DNA of 64,000 nucleotides from Plutella xylostella. Its lineage: Eukaryota > Arthropoda > Insecta > Lepidoptera > Plutellidae. The position numbers and the translations under genes were made by a program. Where the stretch lies: positions 4,784,001 to 4,848,000 of the forward strand of contig NC_064007.1 in NCBI RefSeq assembly GCF_932276165.1, written 5' to 3'. The notes under the pieces are model-generated. The model searched no databases, was not told where the DNA came from, and was given only the letters and a program-made list of their open reading frames with translations. Each line of letters starts with the position of its first letter. Position 1 is the first letter of the stretch. Shown here one piece after another: positions 48,111-62,170 of this stretch.

Positions 48111-51100
48111 CTTTTTTTACCGTAAAAATATAAATAAGGCATGGTTCTTAACTTTTTTAATACTTTAGGCATTGATTTATTTTATTAAAACATATTTTAT
48201 TCATATTATTATTTATAATGTATAAAATAAATATAAATTTAAATATTACAAACATGGGTTTTCGGAAGAAATTACCTACTCTAGGTATATTTTTCAAATA
48301 TTTCAGATTATAGTACATTATGAAGCTTTAATTAATGAAGTTGAAAGCGTAGACAAAATGCTGGCTTGTCGAAATTAGTGGAGCCAAAACAGGAGTACAA
48401 TAGAATAGGACCCCTCCGCGGAAGAATTGATATGTCAGCGAATACAAGGGGGACCATTTGTTAATACGCAATTCTAATAGAGAAGAGCTTTTAATGTAGA
48501 CTTTAGGATAAAACGAACAAATAGCACGTTTTTGAATAAAATTTATTTCAAAGTATTGGAAAATTGATTGGTTTGATATTGCCATTTTCAACTTATACAA
48601 TAATGTCAATAATCATCATAAATCTTCTTATGCCGAAACATGACATAGAGTTCGCAGTATCTTGCTCCATTCGACGCTTGTTGATCGAGTTTTAGCCAGT
48701 TTCGTTTTTAGCTTTCAATTTCTACAATAGAAACGAAAATATCCAAAACATTATAACTCACACAGCTAAATAAAAACTCTAAATATTGATTAGGTATTAG
48801 GTACTCATAGCCGACTCTGTTAAAACTCCTCTAAAGTCGCATTCCAAAAAATATACAATTAAAAAAACCGCGACAAATGAACATCGGTGCCTCAAGAGGT
48901 CATTAAAGCGGGTCCGGATCTAAAAAAGGGTGGGGGAAAAGGGCCTCGAGAACCCAGTAATTGGACCAGGGGGGGTATTCTAAATCGCATTCAGACCAGG
49001 CCGGGCGGAAAGGGCGCCGTGACTATAATTAACGACAAATATGGGCAAATCGATTTTTGCAGATAATGTGGGCTGTATGAGGGCTGGATTGTTGCGTTGT
49101 GTTGTGAGTGCTCAATTACAGGAATGCCTCTTAAGTGGTCGTAGAAAATGTTACGGTTTTCGCTGGTTTTTACGTTTTAAAAAAGTAACTTAGCGTGCTT
49201 ATGGCTCTGTAGGGACAAAAATACAAATAAAAATGAGATTTACGTGGTCACTCACTGCTTGATATAGCAAAAGATTTACATGTGTACTTAAATATTATTT
49301 GTTATATGTAGGTACTTATTTGTATATCCACTAACACGTTATTTCGCAATTTAACAATGCCATAAAAATACACTTCGTATGACTGCAAGGTAAGTAAAAT
49401 AGAAATGGGGTAAGACTAATATTGACATTATTAACCTTAATAGCTCCAATTACATTTGTACCACGAGGCACAAATGTTAAGCATGTCATACTGAACGTCT
49501 AAATATTAAATGTAAAAGTAGACCTTTTATGGGAAAACTAACGTTGCTTACCAATGGCACGGTAATGTTCACTTAAGGGTAGACTAACCCTGCTTTTTTT
49601 TGTTATGATAATAAAATTGTTATTGATAAATTATTTGCCATGGATATTGATATGGATAACCAGTGAATTTGAATAATCATTGTTCAGTGTTATTTTTGCC
49701 TTATGAACAGGCATATTCGAAAGATAAAAGCAAATGGATTATTTTCAATAAGGAATGTCACCCAAACCATAAGTTACTAGGTAATTTGTTGTACATCTGA
49801 AAGACTGAGGGTTTTCATTACCTAATACTATTCGATTCTTTTATACTCATTTAGCACATACACTCTTCGATTCATGCTGGTGTGAGGCAGGTTCACCCTT
49901 AAACAATGTTGACCCAGCATAATTTGTGTTGCCATCATTTTAAAGTTAACTTAAATATTTTGTTAGCTCTTTCATGATGGGTTCAATTGGTAGCTTATTA
50001 CCCTATTGCGGTAGCGTGCGCATAACATGCTATTTACTGTTTGCATTTGTATATTATTTGCAGTTTTTTTGCAGTCATAAACGTATCCGTAACTTAAATA
50101 GCATTCAACTTATATTTGCCCGTGTTATTTTGTTGATGTGTCTTATTTGCCAACTTTGTAAAACATAATTTGAACTTAATTTAGTCTAATCTGTTATTTC
50201 AACACCAAGTATAAATAAAAATAATCTGTCATAACTACTCATAACATGTCACCGCGTAGACCACACACGGGCTGACCACAGAAAAAGAACCATCGAAATC
50301 TCGACACCGAATTATGTTAATAGGCTCAAAGATATGACAACATCTAACATAATCCTCTTTCCTGGAGAATGGGCACATTAGAGGTCACAAGGCCCTTCGG
50401 GACTCTCTGCTTTGCCCATTGCGATCGATTCCATTAGAATTAATATCTTGCACCTCTGGGACACCGAAAAATGTGGTTTGCGATGCATTTTTTCTTAAGA
50501 GGGACTGCTGTATTATGTATGATAGGGAAAATGCCGCTCTGATTCGATGGAAACATGAAATGTGGTGAGTGCCTCTTTCGTTTGATGTTTACATTATTTT
50601 CCTTGTCCCAGCTGACTACGGCTTAGGTTGTGAAGCAATTTAATAGAAATGACTTGTAATTTCAGAGTCGAAACTTACAAGACATCTCGATAGCGTATTT
50701 AAAGCCGGAACTCGTCCAACGAATACTTTGAAGGTTAAACGACTAGCACATAATTATAGACACTTCAAATCACTAAAGCATCATCTCGGAGCGGCGATAA
50801 AACAAACATTAAAACACGTAATCACAACGAGATGAGAGCATAATGGCTATAATCACGGGTTATGCGGCAAAATGGCCGCACCCGGACCGCACGCGATCCG
50901 AAAAGGCGTCAAATATCTCGTTATAAACCAACTATATCCCCTCCGTAATAACACAAATGGAAATATTACTCATAACTTAATCCCCACTCATAATAGATTT
51001 AACCTGGCATAAAATTTATGTAGTTTTTTTGGCTGCGCCATCTAGTGGGCTGTGTGTGCAGTTTAGTTGGCGATTAGTTATACACAATGGGGAATGAGTG

Positions 51101-54100
51101 GTTATAATCGTCATAATTCATTTTTTCACAAGCCCGGGGGTAAGGGAAGGGTGCTTTCAAATTGGATAGAATATTTGAGTTTTTAGCAACACTTGTGCGG
51201 TTATAGTGTGAAATTGAACGCGCATTTAAGGGCTATTCTGTATCTGATAGGGTTAGGGTTAATCCGCAGTTTTCAAGTGCTTATGAAAGGGCTTGTATGT
51301 TTACAATTGCTATTGAAATTGAGGTGGATATGAATTTAATATCATAATCATTTGGTTGATATGTTGAATACAATAGTTATTTTTGATTTGAGACTTTGTA
51401 GTAGGAAGGTTGGCGATTATTTTAGTAACTTTACGACAGACCATTTTAAAAATAGAATAAGAATAAATAAAAACTTATAAAAATATTATTTTTCTACAAA
51501 AGGTGATATACACAAACACAGAAAGCTCTATCCTCTCATATCCACTACCCCTAGGCACAGCACAGAGCAAAACGTTATGTAGATCCAATATGACAAAACG
51601 TACCTGCAAAATCTAGATTAGATCGTGAATACCATCCTGGGATGCAGACTAGAATGCTGATATACGAGACGAGAGGCCCCCCCCTTTACCCCACTCCTGC
51701 CTCCCTAGTCTAAGTATACAGAAGTAACAGTACTGTTTGTTATTATGCATATGTAAGTACGTTAGGAAAATAAAATTACTGTAAGTATTTACGATAATTT
51801 ATGTGCGAAAAAGTAACTTAAACATTGCAATAACATTATTTTTTTTAAAATCAATACACATGAACGTGAATACATAATTTAGTCGTGAAATAATCAAGAA
51901 CCGATTGTTTTCTAGACTTTTATTTCCTGGTACTTTCCTAGTTTCTTCAAGTTTGGGTTCACACTACTGGACCACCGTTCTACCCTTTCCCCATCCCTAG
52001 GGGGGTAAAAAGGGGGGGATGGAAATTGGAGTTCCAGGCAATTACTACTCCTCGACGAAACGGTTGAAATGCATTGGAGAAGGATTTTAATAAAGGCTCT
52101 GTATTGTGGGTTTTGGTCAATAAAAAAGATATACCCGAGTTGTTGTGTCTATTACCTTCAACTGCTTCAAGTGCGTGTGCCCTTTGAATAGACTACATGT
52201 GTTGTGGTTTTAAGAATAATTATGTTGTTTTCACTGTCCATAAAGACGCACAGTTACTAACAATGAACTAGACAGAGAATGGTGGACTAGGTTGTGTGGC
52301 ATCTTATCGAAATTAATAAACAGGTACAAAGGGATAAACATTTGTATTTAGAAAGCACGGCCCCATCATATCACACCTTCACCCTACCCTTGTAATACAT
52401 TATATGGGTCTTGTTGTACCAGTATCTCTAAACTATTGTATCGTAAACCTACATTTAGACGCCACTAAATTCTCAAACAAGATTCACCCAGTAAAAACTA
52501 GGTCTCCACTCGTCAGTACTTCTGTCGCCGTACACACACAATGGGATCTTCAAAGCATTCTTCCGACGAAAGGGGGATGCTTTTAAAAGTATTACTGTCC
52601 CCCCCCCCTCCCTTCCTACCCCTAGTTCTCCCTTCATCCCCTTGTGTCAATCAAGCTGAGAATAATTACTCGGTTAGAACAGTTTGCGGTCTTAGGTAGC
52701 CTCGAAATCTAGATATTCGGAATGTGTTTGTCATAGTCGTGAAACAAATTATTAGAAACCTTTAGAAGTCAGAGGTTTTCGTTTTCGCACCCGCATTTCG
52801 CTCTATAGAATATAGCTTATATGACGATGAAATGTATTAAGGAAAATATTACAGTATATAAATTATACGTGAATTAAAACCTAGCACTTTGTGTAAGTAT
52901 GTGGTAATAATAAAAATATGTATTGAATTATTACCGGTGCTTCCGTTTGGCTCATGTATCTTCTGTGCCCTTGAACCCACTGTATGGACTCTGTGACAAT
53001 GCTACTGAATAATGTACGGCGTAAGCCATGAGAGGCAGCAATAAGCGGTAGCGGAAGATTATAGATTAAAGGATCTTTTCGAAACTGTTTCGCATACGCA
53101 TCGTAAAACGGAAGTTTTTACTGATGAGGTAAGCACTAACTTCTTTCTGTGAGCTTCGCTTTGGCTTGTCGGCTTCAGTTTTCCGGGAAAAGGAGTTATG
53201 AAATTATGGAAATATTTCAACGTAAAAAGGTTTAGATTTTATAAAAAGCGGTTTTAAATTAGGAAGTCTAGTAATAAAACTGTAGGTAGTTTGCAAAAGT
53301 AAGTTGGAAGTTTTTACTAAACGTACAGCTGCTCGTTTGGCTTGAGCCTTGGACCATACATCACGATTCCTTTGAACCACCAATTCGGAAGTATGAATAA
53401 ATTAATACATTTTCTTTGTCGGCACATTAACGTCCGTTAAGTATGACTTAGTGTATGTGTTTGTTCGGTATCGGTGTCGCATTGTATGTTCCTTAGGGCC
53501 TGAGCGGACTGCGATTTTTAATAGCGCGACTTTTTGCAACACGTTTTTTAAATCGCATTATACTTATAATTTTCCTGTGATTTTACTGACATCATTTGTA
53601 TGGGACCAATCCTATTTTAGTTTGTTCATTGTTTTAGTTTTAGATTACATTACAGTATTGACATCCTTTATCTCTGTATTAATATCCCGTGTGTTAGATA
53701 AAACTCGTCAACTTTTGAGTTCTAACTTCTAATTATTAAATATTAGGTGGTCTAACTCGACAAAAGATAACTGGAATCTTTCACTATTTCCGACATAATT
53801 TATTGCTTTACATTTTAATTATAATGATTCCGAGAACAGCGATGAAGTTCAACTGAATCATCACACCATATTTGGTTTTTCCTTTTGTAACTATATTCAG
53901 TGTTAACTACAGTTTTATGACGTCTCATTGTTAGTGCCAGTTGCAATTTGTTATACTTACAGCTAGATAAAATATTAGGAAAAACATTACCCTCCTCCTT
54001 CGGCAGTCGGGTAAAAAGTAATCTGCAATCGGATTCTGTTTATTACATTGTTTCTTTAAAAAAAACATTCCCGTTACGAATCCGACCTAAAAGCTAAAAC

Positions 54101-57100
54101 GTAATCTCGAAATGATTAAAATAAAAGCGTTCTCGAGATTCGCCGTCGCGGCCATCTCTCGAGATGTACGAAAAAACGTCATTAAGGCCATAACTCCACA
54201 CTCCGCCGCACCCCGCGCAATATCCACACAAAATACTTTAAGCAGAAAACCCACACGCATCAGGGCGCCCAACAATAGGGGTATATCTCACAATCGCAAG
54301 TAATAAAAGAGCAGAGCCCACATTAAAATCTTATCCCTTTCTTAAATAAAAAATTCACGAAAAAATAAGAGAGGAAATCTCCCCTCTATTATTCAGTGGA
54401 AAGCCTCCCCCTCCCCCTCCTCCCCACCCTCCGAATTTGGTGAGCGGAAGAAATTCTATCTTTACCGCCATAAACTCAAAGCAACAATTGGCGTGTCGCG
54501 CGCGCTGCCGGTGGGAATGCAGCCTAGTTTTTCTCGGAATAAAGTTAGAATTGCAGTGGCGTTGGATCCGCGACTTAGTTGTTAGGTAGGTATTTGAAAA
54601 TGAGATGCAGCGAGGTTAGGGGGTCCCCCCCCTGGGGGTCGAAATCCGAATTACCGGGGCGTATGTAATGATTTTCCCGTACGGAATTTTATTCTGTATC
54701 GACGGAGCTCGCGCGCAACTTGTATATTTCTGGGGTGGTTCGCTGAAAGGGAAACCGGAGATTTTATAATGATGGCTCGCGACGCGACGGTCGATATTTG
54801 AGAAATGTTGCAACTTTTAAAGATATTGAGAAATAGTTAGGTACACTGAATTGAAAATTGTGTTTCTATGATTAAAGCAATTTTAGTATTAATAGTCAAC
54901 ATTATCATTAGCTCGTAGATTACCTACCTATACACCTAGTGTACGTCTAGTATAGGTTAGTATTCATGTAGGTATATTTAGTAATCTACTTTTGGAGGAG
55001 AAGACATAAAAAGGAGACTGGCATAGCCTTTTTTTGTCCCAAAACTCCCAAGAAAAACCCTCCAATTGGAGGCAAAGCTATGAAGTTAATTATTACTTAA
55101 TTATTATTTATAAGGAACAGAGTATCACCTCTATGGCTTCGGGAATCACAGCAATTGCTGAAGGAGCGAGCTTTTGTTCCGTTCGCATTGTCTACAAACA
55201 ACATTTTCTTATTCAGAACTCTTCAGAACTTAATTCTCTGTGGATTTAAGTTGTAAAAATTGAGAAGGTTTGTTGTTTGTGAATTACATCTGCAAAGAAA
55301 CTGAAACCATAGGAAAGGTAACCCTTTGTTAGATGTAATGTAATACAGTGATTCACAGTTGTTTTGATAATTATGCCTATTTATTTATTTTTAATACTTT
55401 TACTGTACAATTTACAAAGAATGTTTTACAATCAGATGGACTTAATGCTTAAAGCGTCAGTCGCTGACTCCCTATCTATGAAGGTAATGGCAGACTATAG
55501 GAGGCAAATACTAAGGATGATCTAAAAAATGCAAAAGTAACTAAACATGTTAATTGTTACTACATAGGTATAATAAATAAGTTTAGACAGAAAAACACAG
55601 TTTCAAAAAACCACGACTTTAACTTACCTATACTATATATTCCTCTAACTGTCGTTAACCTGAATACAGGCGGTAGTTTAAAAACGTTATCATGTACAGG
55701 GTGCTCTCACGGCGCACTCGTGCCTCAGATACAGCGTGATGATAAATGTGCTTTATTGTCCTGTGCGTTGGTATGGGTGTGTACTAGTATGTAGATGTTA
55801 GTGTTGCAAATTAGTGTTTTAGGATCTAAATCAGTGATTAAATTATATATTATACTCGCGAGCAATGAAAAAGTATAGTGTATTTTGCTAACAGTACTAA
55901 TATGCTATATATTTTTATATATTAAAAAGGGTAATTATTTGATATAAATATCGTGTACAGTAGTCCGGGCCATGACCTATGAGAAGCATGTCCATTATAT
56001 AAACTAGTGATACTGATACATTGCCATTTATTTACAATTTATCAATAAGTTTTGCTCGAACTGTCTGATGGAAAATAACACGAATCTCAATTGAATCTTC
56101 ACATTACTTATACAGAAACCAATCCTCAAGCCATTCACAGATAGATAATAATTTGCTAAAAAAAAACAATTCTTTTTATTTTAAAACGCCTTCCATTTTC
56201 AAAAAAATTTAGTTCTAAAACGCGTCCACAGCGGAGCGGCCGCAAGCGACCCCGAAATTGCTGTCCGCATTCACCTAGACAAAAATCCTAAAACACCCCG
56301 AGAGAAAAAAGAAACCCATTTCCAACCCTCCCCCTCTCCTTCATTTGAATTTCCCGCCCCGAAGCGAGGGCGGCGACCGTAGGGGCGGCTTCCGCACAAC
56401 AGAGACGCAACTTAAAACCCCATAGAAAAGAATGAGACGGTCGTATGTCCACCTGTTGCGTTTCAAGTTTCGCATTTTCTTTTTTCCCGTCTTGCGGAAC
56501 GGCGAAGGATTTGAATGGCGCGCTCGGTGCATGCGTACTGGGGTTAGGTATCGAACGTTATTGACGTGGAGCGACGGCGACGGCAGTTTGATTTTCGAAT
56601 CATTGAATTCTAAATTTGAAATTTTTAGTTCCGCTTCGGATTTGCACTTCGAGGAAGAAAATTGGTTTTCTCTTTGTTTATTTTATTTTGTATGAGTAGA
56701 GAAAAATATATCTAGCTAACTCACAATATTATTTATCAGTATAAAAATAGTGTAGAGGCGTAATATGAACAGTTAAATGTTTATATAAGGAGGATAGGAC
56801 TATCATACTAAAAACTAGACATGGAGATAGTTTATGGTCATATAAAGATGCAATTAAAACCGGACTAAGTCATAAATGGCGGCGAGTACAGTTGGAAACA
56901 AAAGTTGCTAACGAACTAGGATAATTCAATTAAAAGAACGAATCGAAAAGTTTCAAACGACAAATAAAAACATTCAATATAAAATGTCAATTTTTACTTA
57001 TTGAACCATAATAAATTTTAAAACTATGTTTGGTTGCTTAAGTTATCCAGACTTTAACTTTGTATCAAGTTTAGTACTCGACAGTACACAGACCGAAGAC

Positions 57101-57963
57101 CGATAGCTACAGGATGAAGACAGAAATAAAAACTGTTTGTGTTAACGTTTCCGGCGCGTCCCGAGTTCGATTCCCGAACACGTGGCGTGGAAATTATCTC
57201 ACAATAAAAATAGATGCAAGTCCTAATGGAATCAGTAAGTGAAATTTGTCATCGAGTTAATTTAATAACTATAGACTAACAGTTTTAAATAAAATTGCTG
57301 CCTAATAAAGTGGTTAAGAAAATTTTGCCAAGTTGAGTAACTTTGATGAAGGCATAGCTTAGATGGGTAGCCGATCAGTGGCTTCTTCATTTAGAGGTAC
57401 GTACGTATAGGTAACAAAAGTTATAGGTAAATACATGACATACAATATTATTCCTGAATAAAATAACTTTGAACAACGCACCATGATTCTTTCCCCTGAT
57501 GTTGTTTAGCAGAGAAGCAACTTTAGCAAAATACATAGTACTACCCTATATTAATGTTCGTAAGTTAAGATTAAACAACTTGCGTTTAATAAGCTTGTAA
57601 ACTTGTTTTACGCATTTTATATTTAGTTGGTATAACTCCCAAAAAAGAGGAGGCCTCAGCAGTATAAGAAAATAAATAGGCTTTAAAAAAAACTCTTCAC
57701 TTTCAAGGTAGACCGGATTATGCATTTTTGTACTCAATCTAAGGGCCTTACCATCAATACGTATTTAGACAAATTCTAAACGCTATCATTTGGCCGTCAG
57801 AAGCCTTACAAATGTGTCAAATTTTGATTTAGACTCCTATTAAACAATGTTTTATTTTGATAGTAACACAGTAATAAGACTGTTTACTTGTTATTGTCTA
57901 ATCAATATCTTTGAGAAGAAAAAAATTCAATGTGACAAAAAAAAACTTATAACTATGACTCAC

Positions 57964-58064
57964 CATAGACACGGGGAGGGGGTGCGCCCCCCCGTTGGGG
58001 TAGGGGTACGGCGCCACCAGGTAGCCCATGTTGAAGCCGGCCGCCGCGTGAGGCTCGAGCTTCC
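57964..58064 (-). CDS. pan: pan exon: first visible coding exon (FNMGYLVAPYPYP)
   Basis: Acceptor AATTTTCAG precedes GG|AAG and donor TCTATG|GTGAGT follows. The frame reads (G)KLEPHAAAGFNMGYLVAPY, then PYPNGGAHPLPVSM, and joins in phase 0 to ASKMGLP at 19313. From memory fly Pan has FNMGYLVAPYPYANG..PLPVTM followed by NKMGLPP, so this pairing across a 38.6-kb intron is firm. The upstream exon must end after one base of a codon; I do not find it in 58065-64000. Confidence 0.94.
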
Positions 58065-58099
58065 CTGAAAATTACATCAACACATTAGGAAAAATAGAA

Positions 58100-58376
58100 T
58101 AGAGTTTATTATCATATACACAGACAAAAAGATATTTTTTTTTCAAAACACTTCAGTTTACAATATTTATGTCATTGTTATACGCGTATACGTAAATACG
58201 CAGATTGTGAGACTATGTAAGTACGAGTACGAAGGCAAACTCTAGTATGATGTCCTACTAGGTTGTCAGGTAGAGATTGCTATGAGCAATAGTCCTCTGT
58301 GTATTGTTTTATTTTTAAGTTTATGTTTTGTAATTTCGGTTCGTGGTGCAATTAAAGTGTATTTCATGAGCATTTG
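58100..58376 (+). repeat. Non-LTR retrotransposon 3' tail-type repeat
   Basis: 'ctaggttgtcaggtagagat', 'tgctatgagcaatagtcctc' and 'ttcgtggtgcaattaaagtg' follow the order of a common lepidopteran LINE 3' end as I recall it, ending in a diverged AATAAA-like word. It is degraded and non-coding. Confidence 0.5.
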
Positions 58377-59184
58377 ATTGAATGATAAGAGTGCCTGCGG
58401 TCATCCTACAGTTCTCAACTTAATGTTTTAAATATAATTATGTCACGGTTTAATCTAAAAAACACGTTATTTACGTTAAGCTCCATATAATGCGATAATA
58501 CATACGATAAAAGCACTTCAAACTTTTCGTACGCTTATTTTACAACAGTGTGTTTTCCGTGCACTTAATCCACCCTGTATAGTTATTATTTATGTCAGCA
58601 CAATGCTCCAGCTCGCAGCTTCATCTACATCCACACATATTTAAATCAGATCCATTTTACATCCAATGAGCGATACCGAAGAAGCCCCCCTAAAGGGGTG
58701 CGGGAGGGGGAACCCAGACGAGAAAATTATACTGCACCGAGAGTCATTTGTACGAGTAATTGTGCGAGCACCCTAGACAGAGAACAAAGTATGGAGACGG
58801 TTTAAACCTTTTTGAATTTCGAAAGCTTTGAAGTCAGGAAAACATTTTTTTAAGTTTTAGATGGGGTGGTGACGCTAGGGCAGTATTGACCTAAATCACC
58901 CTATTGCAACACATGATATACCTACTTATTAATTATACCTATAACCTTATATGTGTAAATAAGTACCGAACAATTAAACAAACAAACAAAGGAACCAGGT
59001 CCAAAAAAAACCCAGACGTTGATCATAAATTTAGACCGTCTCGACTGAAACGGTTTTTAATGAAATGTACTCGCGTGCAATGAAAACGTTCCATCTGCCA
59101 TTGCCGTTACATATGTCACTGGAACTTCTTCATTATATAATTTCGTCTAATGTAGTTTTTTTAGAAGACAAATCAGCCTTACAT

Positions 59185-59245
59185 TACTAACCCCCGACGG
59201 AGAAAAAAGGGTGTCATAAGTATAACTTGTATCTGTCTGTGGTAG
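59185..59245 (+). repeat. Dispersed 'aacccccgacg' fragment
   Basis: 'ctaacccccgacggagaaaa' and 'gtgtcataagtataactt' match the start of a frequent lepidopteran repeat as I recall it. It appears truncated where the SINE begins at about 59240. Confidence 0.4.
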
Positions 59246-59500
59246 CGTAGCGCCCATAATGGTAGCTGACTGCTATGCCGAAGGTCCCGGGTTCGATTTC
59301 CGGCTGGGGCAGATATTTGTTTAAAGACAGATATTTGTACTCGGGTCTTGAGTGTTGATATTTATATTTAGTATGTATCTATCTATGTATTTGTGTAGAC
59401 TGTAGATATATCAGCTGTCCGACACCCATAACACAGGTTCTGCCTAGCTTGGGGTCGGATGGCCGTGTGTGAGATGTCCCCACATATTTATTTATAATAG
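59240..59500 (+). mobile_element. tRNA-derived SINE
   Basis: The head has an A-box-like 'tagcgtagcgcccataatgg' and a good B-box in 'cccgggttcgatttccgg'. The body 'gcagatatttgtttaaagac' and the tail 'ggccgtgtgtgagatgtccc' match a very common lepidopteran SINE as I recall it. It ends in an AT-rich tail with 'tatttattta'. It is not a functional tRNA gene: the acceptor arms do not pair. Confidence 0.75.
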
Positions 59501-61959
59501 TGAACACATTTTAGATATTTTTTATTTAATACAGTTTAGGAAATTCATAAAAATGTACCAGGAGTCCAGAAGTAGCGAGGACATTCCACGGCAGTGTTCC
59601 CGCCGCACGAGCATTATGCTGACGCCTTTTCAATTTGTCAGTAATTTCCAGCCGTGGAATTACTTTGATGACTCTACGCGACTTAGTTCCGTAATGGATT
59701 TTACACTTTGTTTTACAAATTATAGAGTGAGGCCTTTTTTTGAAGGGCGGTGGAGTGTCGGAGAAAGCATTAGAACTATGATGAATACTAACATATTTAG
59801 GAGAGCTTCTTAGCGTAGGTACATAATAAAATTAGAAATGCATAGAACAGTGTACCTATGTATATTTTATTCTTTTTGTCGCTCTTGAAACTAAATATTT
59901 CGTACGTCTGCTGCATATCACGTCAACGACGATTATGCCTTCCTTAGAACCTAATAAAGGTAAAAACAAACAGTAACATAGTGTGCGAAAAGGAGATAAA
60001 TAAGAGTATTACAAAGAGCATTAATTGCATATAAATTATGCGCAAGGCCACGCTCCGGCGGTCGCGGGTTCGAGCTCTGACCGGTTAAAAGTCGCCAGGA
60101 TCCGTCCGCAGATATCGCAATTTACGATAGACTTTTGAGGTCAATAGATAGCATAATTATACGGCCAGGTAAGTCTAGCTACTTAGATTCAAGATAGAGA
60201 AAAAATATAGGTATATTAGCTATACAGGCTATTGCAAAAATGGTACTGTCCGCCAAAAAAAGAAACTATAATAAACTTGTGTATTTCAAAAAAAAATATA
60301 TATTTTTTATTTCCAATATGCTAGAAGGCTAGAACAAAAAGGCCTGTCTCCCACGCTTCGTTTACTTGTTGACGTTATCGGATAACCTAAAATATCTCCA
60401 GATAGATCTTATTGTTAGATCGCAGCATACCGGTCTTAAATCAAACTCAAACTTATCCAATCCGGATCTTTCCTGGAAAGTTTGCAAATAGTCTGCGGAG
60501 GAAGACTCTAGCTTTACTAAAATCTATCGTAAAGCTAATATAACCCTTCTGACCAAAATATTCGACTTAAAAATTAAATAAAAAATACTTTTTTTTTTTA
60601 TTTTTTAAAAATTCATTTAGGTAATTAGTCAATGCACATATACATGGAGATTGGCAACTGATCCTGTCATTTAATAAAAGCAGCCAATACAAACAAATTA
60701 AATCGATAATCTAGTTTCACAAAACAGGTTAACTACCAAAAAGGCGTATTTAAAAAAAACTACTTTTCACAAGGTCTGTTGGCAAATTGCACACGTCAAT
60801 CAAATTAAATAGGTAATCGAGATTTCGGCTGAGGTATCGATTAATTATATTTATATTTTAACAAAAACGTAATTATTATAATTATCGTTTCTGCTACTCC
60901 TTCGGTTCGTATCATTTATCTTCTCATACGTGAAGTTATTTTAAGGGTTTCACAGCCCGCGATATACCAGTATTATTTTCTTTAATCATTATTTTAGAAT
61001 CAGAATAAGTTATTATAAAAAAAATAAGATCTTAATTTATTTTTGAATTTTTTATGTCATATATAAAAATACCGCATTTTTTCTTACAGTCAAAACTTGT
61101 TGCTGCTTAATGAAGAAACCTAAATACAATATTGTACCTATCCAGACCAGTCTTTATAAAAAACTGACACATTCAAATGCGCAGCATTACAGTAGCACAC
61201 GCAACCTTTTGCCTGTGGCTTCACAAATCTAACCTCCTCCTTCCAACACCTATTTCAAATATATCATCTACGGAACCCTAACTCTGTAATTCGTAGAACA
61301 GAACCATACCGCGGTGGGTCCACCTAAACTAATATTTGAAGGCGGACGATGCCCCAACACTTGTATATACAGACGTAGGTAGGTATACAACTATACATAC
61401 AGGCGTGAGACGGTGTGCTTAGTGAAAGTTAGAAGGGTTGGTCTCGGCTACCGTTTCAGGCGGTAAGTGTGAACGGATGAACCGATTGTGTTGTAGGGTT
61501 TTTTTCTGTTTTTCGCGCGTTTTTAACTATGTTGGATCAGAAGTGCCATTATAAGGTTTACATCGTTACGGGTAAGGTGCCTTTTTCTGAAGCTTCATGA
61601 AAACGATATGTCAGAGCCCCTGGTGCTCTAACCACGACTGTATCTCGTTGAATTAAGTGCCACAGCTCACAGAAACTTTGTATTACGTCAATCTACTCTT
61701 GATTCAAAGTTTTCCAAAGAATTCCCGCCCAGAACTTTAACAAGCAACACTCAAAACATATGACTCAAACCACCAATATCATTATCTTAATAATAAATGA
61801 TATCTTCAAAAAAACGCCGAATCTACGCCTTCTCGCCTTGACCGCAACATTTTAACAAGCCTTCGACGGATCCGAACCTGAGACCCCCAGGTAGGCGGAT
61901 TTTTTGTTAAGGTTTTATTTACTTTACAGTGGAAAGTATGCAATTAGGTGTAGTCTGAG

Positions 61960-62170
61960 GGATTGTTGTAAGCCGCTGACAGAATGCTGGAAGTGGTGCG
62001 ATGTGCGAGACTTATACACCCAGCTCTACGATGGGTATTTATATCCACACAAATGTGTTTCAGTACTTGCAGTCCTATGGCACCCCAGAGGTGCAGAGGG
62101 TCTCCACTAGCATCCGCCACTTCCGGCTATGTTCGGCTGTACTTCTGGCCACGGTCAAATAGTACTACAC
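61960..62170 (-). repeat. Possible degraded LINE C-terminal fragment
   Basis: On the minus strand a frame reads RKWRMLVETLCTSGVP then stops, resembling the 'R.W..LV' phrase near the end of several non-LTR reverse transcriptases. The frame is short and flanked by stops. Plus-strand open frames here are probably shadows. Confidence 0.25.

Larger units (their letters stand above)
19314..57963 (-). other. 38.6-kb pan intron
   Basis: No exon is supported between the two phase-matched exons. It contains hAT-like elements (27157-28634, 31482-32243), a dispersed inverted-ended repeat (30190-30762), several LINE or SINE remnants, and GC-rich islands at about 20880-21000, 22800-22860, 29540-29660, 35630-35690, 37120-37280, 40020-40160, 44420-44580 and 56220-56570. 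These carry TCF, CRE and YY1-like sites. Sections not listed separately (for example 23000-26900, 45000-46900, 49000-53000) are AT-rich and show nothing I can name. Confidence 0.6.

Noticed and set aside
47813..48172. 119-codon minus-strand frame
   Set aside because: AT-rich, Phe/Ile/Tyr-rich and crosses a repeat with a B-box; no motif recognised.
57140..57200. tRNA-like B-box 'gagttcgattcccg'
   Set aside because: Isolated match with no A-box or recognisable SINE body around it.
59240..59320. Possible tRNA gene
   Set aside because: B-box is good but the arms do not form a cloverleaf and the sequence continues into a SINE body.
59469..59813. 114-codon plus-strand frame
   Set aside because: Begins in the SINE tail, has no recognised motif and no splice or promoter support.
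60040..60130. tRNA-like B-box 'cgggttcgagctc'
   Set aside because: No A-box or acceptor stem seen; too little to call even a SINE.
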